Shown: piece after piece, positions 22,648 to 33,196 of the stretch
How positions within the stretch are numbered: the first letter of the stretch is position 1
Layout of the letters: each line of letters begins with the position of its first letter
NCBI GenBank assembly: GCA_018398585.1
Contig: JAGTTD010000001.1
Span: forward strand, 3,908,501 to 3,972,500
DNA: 64,000 bases
Source: Simmondsia chinensis
Taxonomy: Eukaryota > Streptophyta > Magnoliopsida > Caryophyllales > Simmondsiaceae
Direction of reading: 5' to 3'
The notes under the pieces: model-generated
The model's input: only the letters and a program-made list of their open reading frames with translations
Told to the model about the DNA's origin: nothing
Databases searched by the model: none
Translations under genes and position numbers: made by a program

Positions 22648-22875
22648 ACAACATTCTCAGTGCTCCAAGGGCTCCCGCTTAAGTAGGGTCGGGGGGAGGG
22701 GAAGTGGATATACGCAGCCTTCCCCCTTAAGGTGCTACCCTAAAAAAGGCTGTTTCCGATAACCCCCAACCTGAGAAGTGCAACATAAGGACTTTCCAGG
22801 AGGTCACCCATTTTGGTACTACTCTCACCCAAGCATGCTTAATTTCAGAGTTCTAATGGAATCCGGTGCATATAA
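22648..22875 (-). mobile_element. 5S rRNA-headed SINE with Au-like tail (copy 1)
   Basis: On the minus strand the element opens with GCACCGGATTCCATTAGAAC and AATTAAGCATGCTTGGGTGA, then GGGTGACCTCCTGG, all clearly plant 5S rRNA. It then passes through CTCAGGTTGGGGGT into the Au-like tail GGAAACAGCC..GGCTGCGTATATCC, GGGAGCCCTTGGAGCACTGAG and TGTTGTTT. The first 20 or so bases of the 5S head are decayed or missing. A target duplication is not convincing. Confidence 0.8.
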
Positions 22876-22879
22876 AATG

Positions 22880-23105
22880 GGTCTGAATTAGGCCCTATTC
22901 AATTTTCTATATACCAAAAATTTTCCCAATTTTATTTATAATCTCGACCCCTTTCTACTAATTTTTCCACCTTTCAAAAAGGTCTTTCTTATAAGAAGCG
23001 GCCTAAGATATTTTACATTGTGACGTATCTCAAGCTCGAGTCAATAGTACATACAGTTCTTACTATACCAATCCCTCGAGCCTGCATTTCCCCTTTCTAT
23101 TCTAA
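22880..23105. other. Short intergenic segment
   Basis: Nothing recognised between the SINE and the hAT remnant. Confidence 0.3.
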
Positions 23106-23685
23106 TAGTGGTGGCCAATAGGCCGGGCCACGGGCAAATTTTCGCTGGCCTTTGGGCCCAGGCTGGGCCGAGGCACATTTGGCGTTGCCCTATTGGGGCA
23201 ATGGCTAATTGTTTATAGCCGTTGCAAAACGACTATAAATTAAAAAAAAAAATTTATATATTTTTTTTCTATAAATACTTAATCCTCCCCAACCCAATTC
23301 CTCAGCAAATCTTCAATCCTCTCTTAAAGACGACCGCACCGCCTATACGTCAGACTTTGTACTTTTTGATAAACAAATTTGTACTTTTAAATATTAGGCC
23401 CCAACTGCGTTGTATTTGTACTTGTTACGTTATTTATGTACCATTATTTTTTTATAAGATATTTACCATTACTTATTGTATATTTTATTTTATTACATAT
23501 ATTTAGCATTATTTTTTTGAACATGTATATTTAGCATTATTAGTGCTTGGAAAAAATGTATTTATATCTCATATTATTTATCAATAAATTACAATAATTT
23601 TAGTACAAAACGACTTTGTATTATTTAATTTTTACTTTTTTTTTTATTAGTGCTTGGAGACCCCCCGGCCCGTGGCCATCACTAA
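23106..23685 (+). mobile_element. Internally deleted hAT element
   Basis: The left end AGTGGTGGCCAATAGGCCGG and the right end GGCCCGTGGCCATCACT are inverted to each other, with ATTCTA-containing flanks on both sides. The left subterminal region is rich in GGGCC/GGCCC motifs. It is followed by CAACGGCTATAA-like sequence and a TATA box (CTATAAATACTTAATCC) with a C-rich leader, as at the 5' end of autonomous plant hAT (Ac-like) elements. The transposase region is absent. Confidence 0.5.
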
Positions 23686-24024
23686 TTCTATATGCTTTTG
23701 CTTTTATCTTTTGTGAGTTTGTGGATTTTGTCCGTCTTATTTCCACTTTTATATTGATTTTGAGCATTAAATTACAATTATAAAAATGTACATTAAGTGA
23801 TGTTTCGAAGATTATTTATCGCCTAGATATCTATACTTTACCTTCTTATCAATTTTGGAGTTGTATTTTAATTATGTTAATTTATGCGGTATCAATTTAG
23901 TTATAATATAAAATTGACATTATGTCAGTGACAAAAATTTTAGTTATTGAGTCAAGCATGGGTTAAAACGAGGTTAATGATTGGATTTGTATTGTATTCG
24001 ACACGAACCAACCGCTAAAAATTT
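23686..24024. other. AT-rich intergenic DNA
   Basis: No gene or repeat recognised. Confidence 0.4.
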
Positions 24025-24330
24025 AGGGAAATGATTACTTAGGTACCTAGAGGTTTGATCATTTATTACTTAGGTACTCCAATGTTTTGATATATGCAAT
24101 TGAGTATCTTGAGATTTAAATATTTTATCAGTTAAGTATTCTCTAGTTCTAAAATTTTATCAATCAGATACCGTTTTATCAAAACTCAATAGAATTTCGC
24201 AAAAAAAATGCTAAAAAATGGAACATAATTCAGAAAATATATTGATATCTTCATTATAATTTTATGATTCTTTGCCAAAAATGTTAACATGACACATGAT
24301 TTCGGCAATATTTGGATAGTTTCATCTAGG
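24025..24330. repeat. TTAGGTACC inverted-repeat MITE, partial copy
   Basis: It begins with ATTACTTAGGTACCTAGAGG and continues with GTTTTGATATATGCAATTGAG. This is the arm of the family whose complete copy is at 38165-38752. The right arm is missing. Confidence 0.55.
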
Positions 24331-25480
24331 GGCGAATCCAACGTTTGGTACACTTGAGTTTTACTATTAGATTATGTGTTCGATTTCTCCATCTCTCCCC
24401 TTTTTGCATTGATTTTTCCTTAAGTTTTTCTTTAGTCCTCTTCCCTTCATGAAAAACTCTATTTCACATAAAATAAATTTGGGCATATTTGGTATACGGT
24501 TAACATGGGTTAATGGTTATAGAGATAACCATTACACCCTTTTTTTATTTCTGTTTGATTTACTATTAATATTTATCCCATTAAAAAGTTTATCTCCAAA
24601 TGGAGTTAAAATCTTTGCACAACTTCCGTCTTGTGCAACTTCTATAACAAGGGAAGGGGTAAAAAATTTTTTAACTTGTTTATTGGCTCGGAGAATTTGG
24701 ATATTATATAAATATATTTTATATATTTAAAAATTACTTAAATATTTAATAAATATTATAAATATTTTAAAAATATTTAATACTAAAAAATATTTTAAAA
24801 ATTCTAAATATTATTATAATATTTACATATTAAAAAACTAATTAAATTATAAAATATAAAAATTATGTATAAAAATTCACCAGATAAAAATATATAATAA
24901 TATTTTAATATTTAAAATATTTAAAATACTTTAAAAATATTTAAATATTAGAAAAATATTTAATATATTTATAAAAATATTTTAAACACTTAAAAATGTT
25001 TCAAAGATGTAAAAAACATATTAAATATTCAAAAACATAAATAGAAAGTAGAAGAGATCTACTATAGCGGTGTTAGTGGTGAACTGAGGTCTGTAACAAT
25101 AGCGATGTCGGAGGGGAGAGGTCGTCAGGGTTTTAATAGAGATTATCTGATTTTTTTAAAAATTTTGAATTTATTTTTTTTAAATATTTAAAGCATCATT
25201 AATTATATAAGGGTGATTTTCTTCAGTATTTTAATAAATAGTTGTATTTTATTAGAATTAAATTTAAAAAAAATTTAAAAATCTATTAGAAATAATTTAA
25301 CACATGAAAGATAAAAGAAGTATGTTACACTTAAACCATACATTTTGAAATATTCATGGGTTAATATTTACTACTTTAAAAGTGCACAATCAAAACAAGG
25401 TGAAAGGAAAATTTTTTCATGGAGTAATGGTTACCCCATTAACAACTACCCTTTTTTGAACCCCAAACCAAACATTATTG
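24331..25480. repeat. Possible large AT-rich MITE
   Basis: GGGCATATTTGGTATACGG near 24480 and an inverted relative near 25470 (CCCCAAACCAAACATTATT) enclose about 1 kb of AT-rich sequence with many AAATATTT repeats. GTTAATGGTTA near the left end also recurs inverted near the right end. No clear target duplication was found. Confidence 0.3.
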
Positions 25481-26745
25481 ATTTATAAAATAACAATTAT
25501 TTAATATATTTTTATACTACAGTATCTCTAATATTTAACTAATATTTTGTTATAAGTTTATTTCAATAATCATATATTTAATTTTAGTTAACTAAATATG
25601 TAATAAATTCTTTATTTTTGTTTTTATAATAATTAATTATAGACCGCACATTATTAAAAATCACTCACTATCATAGCATTTAATTGAAAAATCAAATAAT
25701 TTTTTTGTTTATAATCACTTATATAAATTTCCAGCAAAAGTTATAAATATTTTACTAATTTCTAGTCCCACTTACCTTATTTTGTGTAATTAATTAATTT
25801 TTAGTTTTTAAATTCTTTAATTTTGATTAATTTTATAAATATGTGCAATTTAGTAGCTAATTATAATTTATTTATTATGCTTATTGCTAGTTTGTAAATT
25901 GGTAGTTGTTCCCATTAATTGAATTTTCTCGATCCATCATTGTCCGTTACTATTCTCGATTGTTGACACACATTGCCACATATAAATCTTCATTTACATT
26001 GTAGCTCTAGTGGTTACAAATCTTGGATCTGCCACTGTTTACATCAATATTAGATGTATTTCTTATCTTAATTTGTAGAGTTTTTCTCAAAATATTAACA
26101 CGACTTATATATATTGTCGTAATTATGTACAATATCAGCATTTTATGTATAAAACTGATTAGATTCTTGAAAAACCTCATCAAACTTTGACATAGGATAT
26201 CCATGTGATAAAATATTCAAACATCAAAGTATCTCTCTTTTTGAGGGGGGGAAAAAAGAGAGCTTATATTGCCTAATTGATAATTCTCCTAAAGATTATG
26301 TTATTGAATTAACTTAAATTAACCATATGATTACATTAATACAATGTAAATTAGAATCGAACGAAATTGATATAATTGAAAGTATTAAAACGTGAACAAA
26401 TTACATAATCATTTAACATTGCAAAATTATTAGTGTTAGAGTAAAAACGTAGTTTTCAAAATAATTTTATTACTCTCATTATTTATAAGTCATATCTTTA
26501 CTCTAACAATAATAATTTTTTACGTTGACAACAATAACTCCTTACTTATCATATGACACTATTCTAATGGAGTTGCTATGTCAAGATAAAAATTATTAAT
26601 ATTACAAAAAAAATAAATTAATCACGTGTTAGACAAGTGATTAAATAATATTTGAATAGGTAGCTTTATTTTAGTGATACTCTAGGTATGTTTTCCTTTT
26701 GTTACGCACTTAAGTACTATTAGTTAATTATTCCCTCCATAATTT
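25481..26745. other. AT-rich intergenic DNA upstream of the small membrane-protein gene
   Basis: No gene. A short inverted repeat TGTTAGAGTAAA / TTTACTCTAACA lies at about 26434-26507. Confidence 0.4.
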
Positions 26746-26755
26746 CTATAAATAG
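26746..26755 (+). promoter_or_regulatory. Candidate TATA box of the small membrane-protein gene
   Basis: CTATAAATAG lies 265 bp upstream of the ATG at 27020, followed by CT-rich and GA-rich leader sequence (GAGAGAGAGAGAGAG at about 26991-27005). A similar TATAAATAGAGG motif is common in copia LTRs, so this could be retroelement-derived. Confidence 0.35.
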
Positions 26756-27019
26756 AGGTATTAGACTTATAATGAAGTTCATAATTTGAAATGTTAATGA
26801 AATTTTTTCTTTCCCTACTATTCTCTCTCTCTCCCAATTTTTACTATTTAATTTTAATTAAGTTTCGAAGAGGACAATCTAACCAAACTTTCTAGTTTTA
26901 ACTGTATCAAATAATAATATAACGTACAAATAATAAAAGTCGCCAAATCGTTTTAACCCAGAAGTGGCCGGAGGGCTGAAAGGCGAGAGGGGAGAGAGAG
27001 AGAGAGGGAGAGGGAAGAG

Positions 27020-30000
27020 ATGATATACAGGAAGTGGAGTCTGCTAACGGGGACGGTGGCCATAACCTCCGCCGTCATCGGCACCGTCGTCCTCGCCAAT
27101 TACCTCTTCGTCGAAACGGTACGTTTCTTTCTTCTTCTTCTTCTCTCTCTTTCGTGTGTGCCCTAGATTTCATTTGCATTTGTTGTCTTGTCGATTTATG
27201 ATGCTGAATTGATCTGTAGTTGAATATTTCTTTTGCTCGTTGAAGATCTTTGTTTTATGTTTACTTAATTTGATAGAAATAAGGGAGATGTTAATTTCCG
27301 GAGATTAAGGTTTATGAAATTGTCATGTTATTTCAAATCGGCATAGATGGAGCTGGCATTCTGATTCATATAGGGAAAAGAATTTATTTGAGGGGGTTTT
27401 AAAGAATTCACTTAATAAAGTTTCATGGCGTATGAAAGAAGAAAGACGTTTTAACATTATCCTCTACAGTTAAAATTGCGATTCTTTGGTGTATTTGGCT
27501 TCGAAGGAGTGCTGGGATTTTGGAAGAGGAACATACGAATTAGGCATGGGTCCCATTGAAAATAAGTTGAGGGAGTGATGTTTGCAATGGTTTGGGCGTG
27601 TTAGGAGGAGACTGACTACCGCCTATGTTTGAACATGTGAATGACTACAAGGTGGACATTGGAATAGAGGTGGAGACAAGTCAAAGAAAAGTTGGATGGT
27701 GATGATTAGACATGTCCTTACCCAATTAAACCTTACTGAAGGGATGGCCTTAAATAAAGGTGAGTGGTGGTTAAAAGTACATGTGTGTCGACATAGTTGT
27801 TAGGAGAGAAGAGTACACCGATGCTAGGTCACAGTGCCTCTAGGCTTGCATGTCTGTGATTGTTGTTGCTTTGTTGTTGTTTGCATGTATGTTATTGCTA
27901 TTGGTTTGTTGTTTGCATTTATGTTATTGCTTTATTTGACTTGGATTTTATAAATATTATTCCTTTTTTTCTTTTTACGGTTGGGGGTCGTTCGGAAACA
28001 GCCTCTCTACAGGGTAGCGTCTTGTAAGGGTAAGACTGCATACATCTTACCCTCCCTAAGCCTTGCCTTAGCGGGAGCCTCTTTGAGGCACTGGGCTGTT
28101 GTTATTGTAATTGTTGTATATGCCAATTAATTTCCTATAGTGTTCTTTTAGTAGCTCTTCAGATAAAGAGCTTTGAAGGTTCTGCTAACATAGCCTTAAT
28201 TGATTTGGAAGGGGTTTAGAGGGCTTTATGTTATTAGTTTATAATTTTTATTGTTGCGATTTGTAATTTTAAGGACATCTTGTTCTTAACTCTTTATACA
28301 TTATCTCTCTCTTAATATTATCTTTTTATTTATCAAAAAAAAGTGACTTAATGGTTGGGACAGATGGTATTAGAGTATATTCACTCATTAGCATAAATTT
28401 TTGGGATAGTTGGCTCATCTAATGAGACTATGCTGGTCTCCATTTAGACAAAATGTGAGCAGTAAACAAAAAAGGACAAGGATGTAAACCTTTTCGCGTA
28501 TTTTTAGAGGCACATGATTGTAAGGGGTAGGTCTCAAAACCCTAGATGGGGGCTACCGAAGACTCGTTGAGAATTAAACATGTGAGTATAGTTAAATTGT
28601 TCTAAGTTGGAATTGTAAAAGAGAAGAGATCAAGATATAGGTCTTGTGGATGACTTCACCTAATTCTAGTTCGATTTAAGATAGTACCTCACTTGGACTT
28701 AATGTGAACGTCATATGTGTTAACTCCATGGGTTTGACCTAAAGCCTAGTGAAATTTTACAAGATCAAAGGCCAACTGACACATGATACTCCGTGGTGCC
28801 AACTACTGTGTTGACGATGAATCATGAAAAGCCAAACAACAAACTTAATTCCATGTTGAGAACTATCAATTTCTTTAAGCACATACAGCTCCTGAACTAC
28901 ATTATGTCGTGATCATATGCCAACTATCTCAAAGTTTAAAATGGTGGATGAAGATTTAGGAATGGTTTTACATACTCCTCATGCAAATGACATTAGGTTT
29001 AAAGCGTGGATAGTACATAGGCTCATCCCTTACTCTGTGCTGAAATTATATTAATATTGAAAGTTTATGCTCTTACGATTCAAATTTATGACCTATTGGC
29101 CAACAAGGCTCTGATATTATGTCAAACAAACTGGAAGAATGTCATTATCAGCTTTAATGTTATTTTTCTTGCTCGTTGTGTTGGAGACAGGACCTCACGC
29201 TCTTTTTTGAACCTTTCTAGTCGAAAAAGAACTCGATGAGCCATTAGAGTTAATTTTGCTACTAAAAAACTGCCTGCGGTAATAATCTCTTCGCACTTAG
29301 GAGTGCATAACATGAATTGCTCGTAGATCAACCTTTATGGTTGGAATTATTAAGGGTTGCATAAATGAGGTGACTCGTAGGCCCTAGGGTGTGATGATTG
29401 CTGTAGAGGCCTATAGATGGGGTCCTCTTTTTTTTTTTTTTTTGGGTATTGGCAGGGGGGCAAAGCTGGGGAAAGTATGGAGAGCCAAAAAAAAAAAAAA
29501 AATAAAATAAAATAATGGGAGGTATGATTTGAGTGAGAAACACTATTTTAATACCTGTGTTCCTATAGTGATATTATTGTGCTCCTCTCCAGTGGACGTA
29601 GGCTTTAGCTGGACCATGTAAATTTGATGTCCATATTTTCCCCCCCAATTCCTTTATTTGAGTTTGCTATTTCGATTTAGGATTCAATATTTTGTGGTGT
29701 TCCTAACATATTCCTTAGTTTAGCAAACAACAACAACTATCCCAGTGCCTAAAGGGCTTCCACATAAGCAAGGTCTGAGGGGTAAATGTACGTAGCTTCC
29801 CCACCCTGAAGGGAGACTGTGTTCGAGGACCCCCAACCTCAGAAGCATGACAACATGGAAGCCTGGCAGCATGGAAGCATAAGAGAATCAAAGCATAAGA
29901 GCGAAACATAGCACAAGGCAAGCATTACGAAAACTCAATAGAAGGCAACTGTAAGGCAAATAATAGGCAAGTAGGCAAATAGGCAAATAAGTGCACCAAA

Positions 30001-31461
30001 GAGGAAGTCAATAACATAGTCCTTAATTTAGTAAGGATTAATCATCCTTGCCGGGTGTACATACATGAAAGGAAGAAGATGCGATTCTTCTTTCACATAA
30101 ATTGATAAGACGTTGATTGGTAATTTTGTCGTTCAATTGTCCCGAAAAAGGCTCTATGTATTATTAGGCAAAATATGCGTAGTATTGGGTTTGATTTAGA
30201 TACAAAAATTAAATTTGAATTGGAATTTAGAAGAAAAGGGAGAGAAACAAAAAGACTGAGTTTTATGTGAAGAACTCTCAAATAAGGGAAAAACCACGGC
30301 GGAAGGATGAGAGCTTCACTCAATTTGGAATAGTGGATTACAAGCTCTTTCGTCTCTCTCGGTGTGTGTCTTTTCCCTCAATTTCTGTGCAAAAGCCATA
30401 CTAGAGTAAAAATAGAAGACAAAATATGGAGATCCTAAAATACACGGGTATAACAACTTGACCCGATTCTGTTTCTTTGAGTCCAATAGGATGTGATGGG
30501 TGAAGATCATCAAAATGATATCATGATGAAAGAGCTAGAAGAAAGGATGAAAAGTTTTGTCTGATGGCTCATTGCTTAAGAATCAATAGGGAGCTTTGGC
30601 ACGATCAATATACTATGTATCATATGGAGAACATTGCTCGGCTTTTTCGGCATTGGTTTTAAGTTGAAGCGATGGAAGACCCACAAGAAGAGTTGGACAT
30701 GAAACAGTGAAAACATAATTCATTCATTTATTTACATTTACTACTAATATCTTCCCAGTTTTTCTTATAGAAATTGCATGTTGACTCATCTGTTGGGCGT
30801 ATATGTGGAGCCTAGTTTTTATATTGTTATGAGCCAAGTCTATGGAGCGAAGGATTAAGCCAATAACTTTTTGGGGCCTTGTTTTAGGCCCCAAGCCCAT
30901 TTTGGAGGATTAATCTGAGGTGATTAGGGTTTTTTTTTTTTTGTGCACCTATATGCCCTATCTAGGATTCGAGAGAGAAGAGTGAGAATTGGGGGGGGAG
31001 CTCTTTGTAGGACTTTTAAGCAAGTAAAGAAATCCTTGGAACTCACATATAAATCTCGCATTTTGTTTTTCATTTTCTCATTGAATTTTCGTTGTGCTTT
31101 CGTGGTGCGTTTCCTAAACCATCTTCATGAGAAACAAGGAATGATAGAACTCAGAAGGTCATTTATCGTGCTGCTTTATGTTTTTTTTTTGCATATCTAG
31201 GACATTTTCACAAATTTTAAGCTCGAGGAGGAATTTGGCTCTATCAAGGAACCAACTGTTCCAAAAGCTTAAGCCAATGAGTGAAGGGTCCACAAATGAT
31301 TTTATACTCTAACAAGCACTGAAAGTGGACCTTCTCTGATGAATACTCGTTTTTGCCTATTCTCCTGGCTGTTTCCTTTTATGCATATCTGCACTGTTTC
31401 TCAGGATCCATTTTTCAAGCCGGAGTCAAGGAAGCAGAGCGCACCTCCTTCAAGCAAGTAG
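27020..31461 (+). CDS. Small single-pass membrane protein, two exons
   Basis: Exon 1 is 27020-27118 (33 codons, MIYRKWSLLTG...NYLFVET) and exon 2 is 31405-31461 (18 codons, DPFFKPESRKQ...SSK then TAG). Joining them gives a 51-residue protein. The donor ACG|GTACGT and the acceptor TTTCTCAG|GAT are good, and the phase is zero. Residues 8-30 form one hydrophobic span after a positively charged start, so the N-terminus probably faces the cytosol or matrix. The tail is polar and basic. I recognise the MIYRKWSLLTG-type start and the short DPF-KP tail as features of a small conserved plant protein, but I cannot name its function; an organelle membrane-complex subunit or assembly factor is only a guess. 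The higher GC of exon 1 against its surroundings supports coding. The 4286-bp intron carries two retroelement tails. Confidence 0.7.
27970..28110 (+). mobile_element. Au-like SINE/LINE tail in intron
   Basis: GGTTGGGGGTCGTTCGGAAA, CAGCCTCTCTACAGGG, GTAAGACTGCATACATCTTA, CCCTCCCTAAGCC, GCGGGAGCCTCTTTGAGGCA, then CTGGGCTGTTGTTATTGT. It has the whole tail but no 5S head or LINE body, so the parent type is undetermined. Confidence 0.75.
29726..30013 (-). mobile_element. 5'-truncated LINE 3' end with Au-like tail
   Basis: On the minus strand about 150 bp of a 3' region (GCCTATTTGCC..ATGCTTGCC..GCTTCCATGC) lead into GAGGTTGGGGGTCCTCGAAC and end ATAGTTGTTGTTGTT. The same pre-tail sequence follows the LINE coding remnant at 49712-50600. 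Flanks 29706-29725 and 30014-30033 match at 17 of 20 positions, an old target duplication. Confidence 0.75.
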
Positions 31462-32261
31462 AAATGATTGAAAAACGCCATGTTTTGTATGTCATTTGAA
31501 CCTTTCTTGATTTTTCTAAGCAATTGAAAATGTTTCATTGGAAAAACAGCTGCTCTAAACTTGAATAAAGATTGACCTCTGATTGCAACTTCATTAAGGT
31601 CTTCTGTTTTGGGTTTGGATTTCGACCTATGGCTCCATTTGGCAATTAGGTAAAGGAGAGTAGAAAGGGGGAAAGATCCTACCCTTATTTGTATATCTTT
31701 GAAAGATAAATACGGTACTCTTGTTTGACAATCGAGTAAAGGGTCAAGAATAAAGAGAGGTGCAGTTAAAAATAAAAGCAAAAGCGTTAAAAATCTTTTG
31801 GAATTCTACCCTTCCTTTTTTACCCCTCAAATTGGGGGGTGTGCGATATGACCCTTACTAGCCAACAATTCCATTCTGCGATTCATTACCTTTATCTCTT
31901 TTTACCCCTCTTTTCCTTGTTGTCAACCAGGGGTTAAGGTATTTGATTGTGGTAATTGGTATATGCGCTTTAAGACGTGCCATAGAACATGTTTTAGAGA
32001 TTCCACATACCGCATAGGAGTGACGTAAAAAATAGATTACCATAAATTTTTTGAGTTACTTGACCTAATGCTAATTGATTTTGGGATAAAACTACAGCAA
32101 TCACAACTCACGCGATATGCACTTTCTTAGAAATAAGAGAGACAGCTACAACCAACGAGAGCTTAATGATTCAAGTTAAAGCCCTAGGGTAAGACACATT
32201 ATGTTTAGATCTTTCCGACCCCACTTATCCAAAAAATAGAGATTGTAGTGGAGGCAACATC
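31462..32261. other. 3' untranslated region and intergenic DNA
   Basis: It includes the untranslated end of the small membrane-protein gene. No other gene or bounded repeat is recognised. Confidence 0.4.
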
Positions 32262-32498
32262 TAATATGACACGATAACACAAAACAAACATGACAGGAAA
32301 ATAGTGGATTCGGGTTGGGTTTTTTGGGGATGGGTTGAATTGGGGTAATCGATTTGACCCGTTTGGAAATTTGATTGAATTTGGGTTTGGATTGAATTAA
32401 CTCGTTTTCAACACACTTACCCCATTTATATAGTTATATTAGGTAATTTTAGTATGCTACTGCTGTTATATATAAATTTTATAGTCTATGTTGCGTAC

Positions 32499-32554
32499 GG
32501 GAAACAGCCTCTCTTCAGGTTAACACCCTGAAGGGGGAAGGCTACGTACATCCG

Positions 32555-32615
<61 letters not shown>

Positions 32616-32660
32616 AGCCTGTGTAGGCGGGAGCCTTTGAGGCATTGGATATGTTCCTTT
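32499..32660 (+). mobile_element. 5'-truncated Au-like SINE/LINE tail with perfect target duplication
   Basis: It starts within the tail (GGGAAACAGCCTCTCTTCAGG) and ends GAGGCATTGGATATGTTCC. The flanks 32477-32498 and 32661-32682 are identical over 22 bp, which shows target-primed insertion. The C-rich site has expanded into 60 uninterrupted C. Confidence 0.85.
32555..32614. repeat. Poly(C) run of 60
   Basis: Sixty uninterrupted C on the plus strand, inside the retroelement tail. A run this long is unstable and hard to sequence, so its exact length is uncertain. It could form an i-motif, or a quadruplex on the other strand. Confidence 0.85.
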
Positions 32661-33196
32661 TTTTATAGTCTATGTTGCGTACAGTAAATTCAACCATATT
32701 TGCTCATGCTATTAGTATTTTAATTTAACAACTATATTTGTTGCTTCTATTAAGTATATTATTAACATGTTTGTAAGGTGATAAACTAGCATGTAACAAA
32801 AAAAAAGTTATTGACGCACGTTGCTCATTTATTAACTGGGTGGGATAAGGATTGAGAATTCCTAACCCATTTAAGATACAAGTTGGGTTTGGGGTAACTC
32901 CTACTGTAAAACCTATCGCATGACACAAACATGAACACATAGCGACGCATTTGTCAGTCTTACAAAAAAGGCCATCAGTTTCAAGAATCAATGTATTGCT
33001 ATTGTTTGAAGGACGGACATATTCAAACAAAAACTTTAGTATCGAAAAATGATACAAAGAATTCAATCCATCTGATGTTCTTGCTTTCACAATCTCTTCT
33101 TTCCCACAAATTTGCACGGGAAGGTGATTCCTCTTTGAATCTCTCTACTATCTTTTTTATAAAGGTAAAATACAGCGCATTAGAAGAGACTGTCTC

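Larger units (their letters stand above)
32262..32950. repeat. ACACGA-ended dispersed repeat, interrupted
   Basis: A relative of 13262-13718: ATGACACGATAACACAAAAC at the left and ATGACACAAACATGAACACA at the right, with GGGTTGGG and GATTTGACCCG inside. A retroelement tail has inserted at 32499, so the original repeat was about 510 bp. Confidence 0.45.

Noticed and set aside
26434..26880. Solo copia LTR upstream of the small membrane-protein gene
   Set aside because: TGTTAGAG and TATAAATAGAGG look LTR-like, but the TGTTAGAG motif belongs to a short local inverted repeat and no CA end or target duplication was found.
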